NCBI RefSeq assembly: GCF_050947875.1
Contig: NC_134574.1
Location: 151,418,434 to 151,482,433 of the forward strand
Source of the DNA: Dermacentor variabilis
Taxonomy: Eukaryota > Arthropoda > Arachnida > Ixodida > Ixodidae
Reading direction: 5' to 3'
DNA: 64,000 bases
Positions 1 through 8,000 of the stretch are shown piece after piece. Made by a program: the position numbers and the translations under genes. Every line of letters starts with the position of its first letter. Positions within the stretch are counted from its first letter, which is position 1. The notes beneath the pieces are model-generated. The model made no database searches. It was not told the origin of the DNA and saw only the letters and a program-made list of their open reading frames with translations.

Positions 1-2
1 TC

Positions 3-14
3 CCCGCAGGAGTT
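3..14. repeat. Target-site duplication, distal copy, of first SINE
   Basis: The 12-bp word CCCGCAGGAGTT occurs here and again at 255-266, exactly bracketing the SINE at 15-254. A direct repeat of this length is expected from LINE-mediated insertion and fixes both ends of the element. Confidence 0.85.
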
Positions 15-254
15 AAATTAAAAATTGGAGAATGGGGTTTTGCATGACAAAACCACTTTCTGATTATGCACGCCTTAGTGGAGGACTCCGAAAATTTCGA
101 CCACCTGGGGTTCTTTAACGTGCACCAAATTCTAAGTACACGGGTGTTTTCGCATTTCGCCCCCATCGAAATGCGGCCGCCGTGGCCGGGGTCCGATCCC
201 GCGACCTCGTGCTCAGCAGTCTAACACCATGACCACTGAGCAACCACGGCGGGT
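15..254 (-). mobile_element. tRNA-derived SINE (Ruka-like tick SINE), full length
   Basis: Read on the minus strand, the element starts near 254 with a tRNA-like head. An RNA polymerase III A-box-like segment (TGGTTGCTCAGTGG) lies near 233-246 and a B-box-like segment (GGGATCGGACCCC) near 189-203. A body follows, including GGGGGCGAAATGCGAAAACA, then a tail ending at 15. A 12-bp direct repeat flanks it. The body matches, from memory, the abundant tick SINE called Ruka. It encodes no protein and would depend on a LINE for movement. A second copy lies at 45897-46049 and a decayed one near 14805-15000. Confidence 0.85.
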
Positions 255-266
255 CCCGCAGGAGTT
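255..266. repeat. Target-site duplication, proximal copy, of first SINE
   Basis: This is the second copy of CCCGCAGGAGTT, adjoining the tRNA-like head of the minus-strand SINE. Confidence 0.85.
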
Positions 267-725
267 GTACGCCTCATTTAACCTACAGTGGTGCCCAATT
301 TGATCAGTCAAGGTGGGCCAATCTGAGCTCGGTTATACCGCATGGATGGCACTCGGCTAGAGAACCTGGTATTTATGACCTGCACATGTGTGGCCGCACA
401 TAATTGAGGATATATAATTTTTCTTTTAGGAGGGTTTCCGTACAGTGATAAAATGAAGGAAAAGACATTAAAAAAAAGAAAAAAAAGGAACATAACTTGT
501 GATTTGAACTCGTGATCCTTCAATGTTGCCCGGAAAGGTAGCTCAGTCGGTTGGTTCGTCAAGCCAGCGGTTAATCTCAAGCGCCATAGCTCCTGCTCCG
601 AGCCTCATACCTATGTGGAAAGGGGCTGGTGTTGTCCGCGACAGTCGATTTTTGGAAGGCATAATTTCTTGGAAAAATGGCCGCCAGAGGAGCAGCGTGA
701 ACTCGAGCGGCTTTAGAGACTAGGA
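267..725. other. Non-coding interval with a tRNA A-box-like segment
   Basis: No convincing gene is seen. Around 536-556 the plus strand reads GGTAGCTCAGTCGGTTGGTT, which fits a tRNA/SINE A-box, but no matching B-box or cloverleaf follows. A purine-rich A tract lies at 470-490. The stretch could hold a fragment of another tRNA-derived repeat; this is uncertain. Confidence 0.3.
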
Positions 726-1095
726 AAACTGCCTTAAAATATTTAGACTTGAGGGGAAGCTTCGTTAACAAACTATAACACGGCAATCAGCACTCGAATA
801 TAATTATAACCCTAATAATAATTGTAAATATTCATCTCATCTATAGGATCTAAAGCGCGCGCTGTTTCTTGCCTCTGCGTGTAGTAGTTAAGAGAGCCAG
901 TTTAAGGGCGGAGAAGAGGGAAGAAAAAGAAAGCGAACTTGCAGCGCCGTGGTTTTAAGGCGCAACCGTGGTGGAGAAACGGAAGGGCGATGTAAGCATG
1001 CGTGGCCATGATACGCACACGACAAACTGCCTTACAATATTTAGAATTGAGGGGTAGTTTCGTTAACAAACTATAACACGGCAATGAGCACTCGA
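726..1095. repeat. 981-bp tandem repeat array: partial unit 0
   Basis: This corresponds to the last ~370 bp of the complete unit at 2255-3235, including the shared block ending CACGGCAATGAGCACTCGA. The first ~60 bases carry more differences from the other units than the rest. The next unit begins at 2255, after an inserted non-LTR element. No gene is supported; an open minus-strand frame recurs in every copy and is treated as part of the repeat. Confidence 0.85.
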
Positions 1096-2192
1096 TGAGT
1101 ACATCGACTGAAAAATTATTGGCGCTAGGGTTGCACAACACCCTCAGCGAACTGACAGAAGCCCATTGCGTCTCGCAACAACAGAGACTTGCGCGGACTC
1201 GCACGGGCCGGCAGGTCCTACGAACCTTGGGGTTCCCAGAAATAACAACACGAACCCAAGAAACCTGCTTGATACCTCGTCACGTCCAGGACAGGTTTCA
1301 CGTTGCCCCGATACCACGCAACATGGACCCTAACCTACACTCCGGCAGGAGGAGAGCAAGGGCCCAGTACATGGAGAAAGCGTTCAGGTTCAGTACAACG
1401 GCCAGGTTTACGGACGCCGCCATGTATGGGACGAACAACAAGGGCGCAGTTGCAGTGGCATGCGACCACCGAGGCCACGTTACCTCCGCGGCATCGACCC
1501 GCCCCTGCACGATTACGGAAGCCGAAGAGCTGGCCATCGCGTTAGCCATCCGCGAGGGCCTACACGCAAATCAACCATTGACGATCCTCACGGATTCCCA
1601 GCAGGCCTGCCGCAACTTCCTACAGGGTAGAATTGGAAGACCTGCTGCACAAGTCCTAGCCGGAATACTCAAGGAGGACTCTGACGACTTCGCCACCCAA
1701 ACTATCATCTGGATACCGGGTCACACTGGCATCACGGGCAACCTGCAAGCCGACAGAGCAGCTCGAGGATTCGTACATAACCGAGCACTCATCACGCCGG
1801 CTGCAGAAGACCTGGACCCTGTCGACCTCGAGTATTCAGCCATCGTGAACTACCACAGAGGGCGTCGCTTGCGATATCCACCACCCCATCGAAACCTAAA
1901 GACAGAAGATGCCGCTGCCTGGCGTAGGCTCCATACAGGCACTTACACGAACCTACACATATTACATCGGATACACCCCACAGCCTACAGGGACGAATGC
2001 CCATGGTGTGGGGCCACACCAACCCTATACCACATTACGTGGGAGTGCACACTACACAACATAGAACACCCAGACACGAACATAACGAGGGAGCAATGGG
2101 AGGCACTGCTGTCCAGCTCGGCCCTCGACGACCAGCTCAAGCTGATTAAGAGAGCGGAGAAGATGGCAAGAGCCAGCGGAGCCCTGGACTAA
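1095..2192 (+). pseudogene. 5'-truncated non-LTR retrotransposon ORF2: RNase H plus zinc-knuckle C-terminus
   Basis: The open frame has 365 codons. Residues ~103-225 are a ribonuclease H domain: Asp107 in RFTDAA, Glu142/144 in ITEAEEL, Asp167 in LTDSQ, and WIPGHTG with His210 followed by QADRAA with Asp220. Residues 302-318 (CPWCGATPTLYHITWEC) form a C-x2-C-x7-H-x4-C knuckle as seen at the end of ORF2 in I-group elements. Endonuclease and reverse transcriptase are missing, so this is a 5'-truncated copy and not a functional gene. The ATG at 1095 spans the insertion junction and is probably fortuitous. The frame is otherwise undamaged, which suggests a fairly young insertion. Assignment to the I superfamily rests on RNase H plus the knuckle; the exact clade is not resolved. 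Confidence 0.85.
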
Positions 2193-2254
2193 GGGCCCCG
2201 ACCATTAGCGGTTTTTCTAATTATTCTTTTAATAAAGTTTATCCATCCATCCAT
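1096..2254 (+). mobile_element. Truncated RNase H-bearing non-LTR retrotransposon (I-superfamily-like) inserted at a tandem-unit boundary
   Basis: The element body runs from just after GAGCACTCGA to an (ATCC)n tail that follows an AATAAA-type signal near 2229. The flanks rejoin to give the GAGCACTCGAATACGACG junction seen between intact tandem units at 3230 and 11100, so the insertion site is directly visible. TCGA is present on both sides and may be a 4-bp duplication or microhomology. The 5' truncation is typical of target-primed reverse transcription. Confidence 0.85.
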
Positions 2255-3235
2255 CGAATACGACGAGAGAAATAATTGAGACGTGGAAAATTCCCTTGAA
2301 ATAAATCTGGTTTGCGAGACAAATGCTTGTATGTATTGAATCTCTTAAAAGATGAGGGGGGAAATATGCGCTCACCGAGAGGGCGTCGTCAGCACGAGAC
2401 CACCACCAAGCTCCTTACGGGGATGTGGAGAGCTTCGCGGCCGGAACGAAGCCTCCCCTCTCCGCCGGCCAGGCGTGGAAAACGCGCTTTCCGATCGCTC
2501 AAGGTTGCGCAGGAATAGTGTAGCTCTAGCGTCTAGGAAAAGCTTTAACAGGTGCGAGGACGGCACGCATAGCGTGGGAAGCTAGCCGCCGGAATAGCTA
2601 TCTTCGAGAGCTATTCTATATTATATTATATTATACTTCGAGGGCTATGACTGATGCTTTTCTATATATATGTATTCATCTCATCTATGCGATCGCATGC
2701 GCGTGCTGTTTCTTTGTCTCTGCGTGTAGTAGTTAAGAGAGCCAGTTTAAGGGCGTAGAAGAGGGAAGGAAAGGAAAGCAAACTTGCAGCGCCGTGGTTT
2801 TAAAGCGCAACCGTGGTAGAGAAACGGAAAGGCGATATAAGCATGCGTGGCCATGATACGCACACGACAAACTGCCTTACAATATTTAGAATTGAGGGGT
2901 AGTTTCGTTAACAAACTATAACACGGCAATCAGCACTCGAATATAATTATAACCCTAATAATAATTGTAAATATTCATCTCATCTATAGGATCTAAAGCG
3001 CGCGCTGTTTCTTGCCTCTGCGTGTAGTAGTTAAGAGAGCCAGTTTAAGGGCGGAGAAGAGGGAAGGAAAAGAAAGCGAACTTGCAGCGCCGTGGTTTTA
3101 AGGCGCAACCGTGGTAGAGAAACGGAAGGGCGATATAAGCTTGCGTGGCCATGATACGCACACGACAAACTGCCTTACAATATTTAGAATTGAGGGGTAG
3201 TTTCGTTAACAAACTATAACACGGCAATGAGCACT
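2255..3235. repeat. 981-bp tandem repeat: complete unit 1
   Basis: This unit is directly followed by a second copy at 3236 that looks nearly identical by eye. Inside it, a ~265-bp sub-repeat occurs twice with a ~299-bp spacing (starting at 2674 and 2973), each ending GGCAAT[C/G]AGCACTCGAA. The first ~415 bp are not repeated within the unit. Short reading frames in it are copied with the repeat and have no recognisable domain. It could be a satellite-like segment or a tandemly duplicated non-autonomous element. Confidence 0.9.
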
Positions 3236-3737
3236 CGAATACGACGAGAGAAATAATTGAGACGTGGAAAATTCCCTTGAAATAAATCTGGTTTGCGAGA
3301 CAAATGCTTGTATGTATTGAATCTCTTAAAAGATGAGGGGGGAAATATGCGCTCACCGAGAGGGCGTCGTCAGCACGAGACCACCACCAAGCTCCTTACG
3401 GGGATGTGGAGAGCTTCGCGGCCGGAACGAAGCCTCCCCTCTCCGCCGGCCAGGCGTGGAAAACGCGCTTTCCGATCGCTCAAGGTTGCGCAGGAATAGT
3501 GTAGCTCTAGCGTCTAGGAAAAGCTTTAACAGGTGCGAGGACGGCACGCATAGCGTGGGAAGCTAGCCGCCGGAATAGCTATCTTCGAGAGCTATTCTAT
3601 ATTATATTATATTATACTTCGAGGGCTATGACTGATGCTTTTCTATATATATGTATTCATCTCATCTATGCGATCGCATGCGCGTGCTGTTTCTTTGTCT
3701 CTGCGTGTAGTAGTTAAGAGAGCCAGTTTAAGGGCGT
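3236..3737. repeat. 981-bp tandem repeat: unit 2, left part (interrupted)
   Basis: The unit matches unit 1 up to the GCGT at 3734-3737, where the LTR retrotransposon begins. It resumes after the second GCGT at 10623. The two parts without one duplicated GCGT add up to 981 bp, the length of unit 1. Confidence 0.9.
3734..3737. repeat. 4-bp target-site duplication GCGT (left) of LTR element
   Basis: GCGT here and at 10623-10626 flanks the TG...CA ends of the element. The uninterrupted sequence in unit 1 has a single GCGT at the equivalent place. Four to six bases is normal for retroviral-type integrases. Confidence 0.9.
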
Positions 3738-4110
3738 TGTTTGGATCTGACTGCTTGTACGATCTGTTGGGAACTCGGCGCTGACGCCCGTGGTTGTACC
3801 TGGGTCGCAAGCCCCAAGGGTAGCGTTGGCCTGGCGGCCTGGGGTACAACAGGAAGCATCCGAAGGTCCCGGCAAAGCATGAGTCGACTGGTAACAACGA
3901 CACAACTTGTTTATTTTAACATCGCAAAGAGTTGGCGGTCAGGTTGACCGAAGTAGAGAGACGGGAGAGCACTTCACTCAACAGAAGAAATCGGAGCCCT
4001 CCTTTTGGCGTCCGGGGGCAGCTGTTTTTATACTCTCGCAGTTGAGGGCAAGAAGGAACCCCTCAAAAGACGAGCACGTGAATGTACAATGGGCTAATGG
4101 TGACGCACAC

Positions 4111-4226
4111 TGTCGTGGCGCTGCGCACGATCTCGTAGCACCCTGTCGTGGCGCTGCGCACGATCTCGTAGCACCCCGTCGTGGCGCTGCGCACGATCTC
4201 GTAGCACCCTGTCGTGGCGCTGCCGG
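4111..4226. repeat. 33-bp minisatellite in the LTR U3 (left copy)
   Basis: About 3.5 copies of a 33-bp unit containing GTCGTGGCGCTGCGCACGAT start at 4111, 4144, 4177 and 4210. The same array is in the other LTR at 10196-10311. Because the unit is a multiple of three it keeps several short frames open, which is not evidence for coding. Confidence 0.9.
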
Positions 4227-4230
4227 TCGG

Positions 4231-4405
4231 ACACAATGACTGTAACGAGAAGATGGTCCCTGCTTTGGCATCGCCTGTTTCGGGCACAATGACTGGAACG
4301 AGATCCCTGCTTTGGCATCGCCTGTTTCGGGCCCAATAACTGGAATGAGATCCCTGTTTTGGCATCGCCTGTTTCGGGCACAATGACTGGAACGAGATCC
4401 CTAGG
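4231..4405. repeat. 47-bp minisatellite in the LTR U3 (left copy)
   Basis: Four copies of a segment with CACAATGACTGGAACGAGAT and TTTGGCATCGCCTGTTTCGG are spaced 53, 47 and 47 bp apart. The same array is at 10316-10490. Repeated U3 segments can act as enhancer units in LTR promoters, but that role is only inferred here. Confidence 0.85.
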
Positions 4406-4537
4406 CGGTCGCATCGCCGCAGACGCGCCTGGAAACACCTGGCGATGAGTGTTGCGGCGACGACGATCGGGCCAAAATGTCTGCCGCCCCGCCGCAGTCG
4501 CGCCGGCAAAACCACGTGTCGCAGGCGAAACGCAACA

Positions 4538-4550
4538 GACCGCCCCGCCG
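4538..4550 (-). other. Possible polypurine tract next to the 3' LTR
   Basis: Immediately 5' of the 3' LTR in element sense is a G-rich stretch, CGGCGGGGCGGTC. It sits where the plus-strand primer should be but is not a clean purine run, so the call is positional. Confidence 0.35.
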
Positions 4551-5025
4551 GGGGAAGGAGATCCCGATGGACAGGGGACTGCATCCGCTGTCCGGAGGGA
4601 TGTCGCTCGATGATGCTCATAACCGAAGTCGGGCGTCCCTCGACGTTTCTTGAGCGCAGCGCACAGAGAAAGCCTCGTTCTCTTGTTCAGGTTCGCACGG
4701 GGCACTGCAAAGTGACTTCGGGAGAGTTCACATTTTTGTTCTCGTTCCCGGCAAGCGTTAGAACTACGCTGAAAACTCAACCGCTCAGTCAGCAAGCACG
4801 GCACAACCCTCACTAAGCCCTGCCAGGCTCTTTCCCCTTTTTATACCACTGCCTAGTTCCTTACAGTAGTCTAGCATCACTCAGAACGCGTCCACAAATT
4901 GAAAAATTGCACTAGAAAGCATATCATCACTTTGAAACACTAAACAAAAGCAATATGTTAAAAAAAAAATCCTGCCTCAGGAAGAAAAACATCAGTAACA
5001 AACAATTTTGAGGCTGATTCCTACG
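4551..5025 (-). other. 3' untranslated part of the LTR retrotransposon
   Basis: This is about 475 bp between the stop of the Gag-Pol frame and the possible polypurine tract. No envelope-like frame with signal peptide and membrane anchor is seen, so the element is not retrovirus-like in gene content. Confidence 0.6.
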
Positions 5026-8000
5026 TTAGGGGCTTCGACTTAAGCCATCGGCGTTACCGTTGAGACTCCCCTTTTTGTAACGCACCTCAAAGGAATATTG
5101 TTGTAAAGCGAGGCTCCAGCGCAGGAGGCGGCCATTTTTGGGAGAGATGGTCTGCAGCCATTGGAGAGGGCAGTGATCCGTCTCAATGATAAACCTCGAG
5201 CCGGCTAGATAGCATGACAATTTCTGAACGGCCCACACGAGACACGCACACTCTTTCTCGGTGGCGCTATACGCCTGCTCACGACTGGTCAGCTTACGAC
5301 TAGCATACAGGACGGGGTGTTCTACTTCTCCCTTTTCCCGTTGGCACAGTACAACGCCCATGCCTCGCTCACTAGCATCGCACTGAACAATGAACCCTTT
5401 TGTATAGTCTGGCGATCGTAGCACAGGCTGGCTTGTTAGGGCACTCTTTAGGGCGCTAAAAGCTCTTTCCTTTGTCTCGTCCCAGACGACTGTTTGAGGC
5501 TCTGTCTTTCTTAGAGCATCCGTCAGGGGAGCCGCGATATCAGAGTACCTAGGGATGTACCTCTGATAGTAGCCGGCGACACCCAAGAACGACCGAACAT
5601 CGGTCTTGGTGCGCGGTTGCGGAAAGTCTCGCACAGCGGCCACTTTTATTTCAGAGGGGCGGCGACGACCCTGACCAATCACGTGACCGAGGTAGACAAC
5701 CTCGGCCTGTGCTAACTGGCACTTAGGAGCCTTGACTGTCAAGCCCGCTTCGCGCAGGCGGGTTAGCACTGCCCGCAAGTGTGTCATATGCTCAGACCAG
5801 GATGCGGAGAATATCGCTACGTCGTCTAGATACGGTAAAGCGAATTCTTGCTGTCCCCGCAACACTTTATCCATGAGACTTGAAAAACAGTATGGCGCGT
5901 TCTTCAAACCAAAACTCAACACTTTAGGACGGAATGTTCCCATTGGTGAAATGAACGCCGCATACCTACTAGCCTCTTCTGTAAGTGGAACCTGCCAATA
6001 ACCCCTGACAAGATCTAGGGTGGAAATAAACTGAGCGCTACTAACTTTCTCAAGGCGCTCCTCGATGTTAGGGATCGGATAAATTTGATCCTTAGTGATG
6101 GAATTAAGCCTGCGGTAGTCGACGCAAGGACGAGGTTCCTTGCCCGGTACCTCAACTAAAATCAAAGGGGAGGTATAATCACTCTCACCTGCCTCAATAA
6201 CACCGAGCTGTAGCATTTTCTTTACCTCAGCCTCCATAATATCGCTCTGGCGGGGTGACACCCGATACGCCTTGGATCGTACTGGCTCTGTGGAGGTAAG
6301 TTCTATATCATGAGTAAGTACAGAAGTCCTACCAGGCCTCTCAGAGAACAGACCTTGAAACTCTTGTAATAGCTGGTGTAGTTCGGTTTTCTGCTCGGGC
6401 GACAGCGGTGCTTTACTGATAAGGTCACTAATGACTTGACCGGTGTCTTCCCTGTTCGTCACTGAGCCTAGTCCCGGAAGCTCGACCGGAAGCTCTTCAG
6501 GAACGTTTACCATCATGCACACCACTGCTTCCCTTTGTCTATAAGGTTTGAGCAGATTACAGTGGTAAACTTGCTGTGCTTTCCGCTTTCCTGGCAGACT
6601 TACCACGTAGTTAACGTCCGACAGTTTCTGAACAATTCGTGCTGGGCCCTCCCACTGCACGTCTAGTTTGTTGTTTAGCGATGTGCGCAATATCATGACC
6701 TCATCGCCAACCTCAAAACGACGGGCCCTGGCTGTCCGATCATAATAAACCTTGGCCCTCTGCTGGGCCTTTGTCATTGCTTCACCTGACAACTCCTGTG
6801 CCCTTCTTAAGCGTTCGAGGAGCTTAAGTACGTACTCCACCACGACTGGGTCGTCGCCCCTACCTTCCCATGATTCTCGAAGCATGCGAAGCGGAGATCG
6901 AAGCGAGCGACCGTACACCAGTTCAGCTGGCGAAAACCCCGTAGCCGCATGCGGCGCGGTCCTTAAAGCAAACATCACCCCAGGCAGACACAGCTCCCAG
7001 TCAGTTTGATGTTCAAAACACAAGGCTCTCAACACGCGCTTCATGACGGAGTGGAGCTTCTCAACGGAATTCGACTGTGGGTGGTACACTGAGCTGTGTA
7101 GCAGCTTTACCCCACACCTTTCGAGAAAAGTTGTCGTCAAAGCGCTAGTAAACACTGTGCCCTGATCTGATTGGATTTCCGCAGGAAAACCAACTCGCGC
7201 AAATATGGACAGTAGTGCATTAACTATCTCAACTGAGCTGAGTTCTTTAAGCGGCACTGCTTCAGGGAACTTTGTCGCTGGGCAGATCACAGTCAAAATG
7301 TGTCTGTACCCCGTGGCTGTTACCGGCAGAGGTCCCACAGTATCAATAACGAGCCGTCTAAAAGGCTCCGTAATGATAGGTACCAATTTCAACGGCGCCC
7401 TCGATTTGTCCCCTGGTTTGCCCACCCGCTGACAAGTGTCACATGTCCTCACGAAATGGTCTGCGTCCCGAAAACACCCTGGCCAATAGTACTCTTGCAA
7501 GAGACGGTCCTTAGTTTTCTTAACTCCTAGGTGTCCGGACCACGAACCCCCGTGTGACAAGCGCAGCAGATCCTGACGATAGCATTGAGGCACGACCAGC
7601 TGATCGAACTCCACTCCTCTGCGGTCTAGATACTTCCGGTACAGGACTCCACCTCTTTCCACAAAACGCGCAGTTTTCCTGGCGATACCTTCTTTGACAT
7701 TGCAGCGCACGTTTTCCAGGCTGCCATCCTTTTTTTGCTCGGCTATCAAAGCCGACCGGCTGACTTTTAGCAACCTATCAAGTCCGTCTGACGTAGGCGC
7801 GATGAGCAAATCAGTAGATAGCTCTTCTAACTTTCCCGTGTCGGGCATTTCCTCTCCAGTATCTGGCGCCTTTAACGTTACAGACTCAAGTTTATTCAGT
7901 TCGGGCGTGCTCGGAATATCAGCTTGCTGCGCCTCTGACCCTTTTTCGTTGTTTGATAACGTCGGCCCCGCAACTACCGCCTTTGCAGCGAGCTCCCGAA

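Larger units (their letters stand above)
3738..4537 (-). repeat. 3' LTR (left copy) of the LTR retrotransposon
   Basis: This 800-bp LTR, in element sense, runs from TGTTGCGTTTCGCC at 4537 to AGATCCAAACA at 3738. It contains a TATAAAAA (minus strand, 4025-4032) and an AATAAA (minus strand, 3910-3915) about 110 bases further on, giving a normal U3-R-U5 layout. Two internal tandem repeats, of 33 and 47 bp, lie in U3. Confidence 0.95.

Noticed and set aside
536..570. GGTAGCTCAGTCGGTTGG as a tRNA gene
   Set aside because: The A-box is good but no T-arm follows and no cloverleaf can be drawn; at most a tRNA-derived fragment.
2747..2929. Minus-strand frame starting MPCYSLLTKLPLNSKYCKAV, seen again at 577, 902, 3045, 10179 and 10915
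   Set aside because: It is copied because the sub-repeat is copied. It has no domain, and upstream and downstream extensions differ by unit, so conservation of the frame is not evidence of coding.
4063..4816. Several frames of 100-240 codons across the LTR on both strands
   Set aside because: They are created by the 33-bp in-frame minisatellite and surrounding GC-rich LTR sequence; real LTRs do not encode these and identical frames occur in the second LTR.
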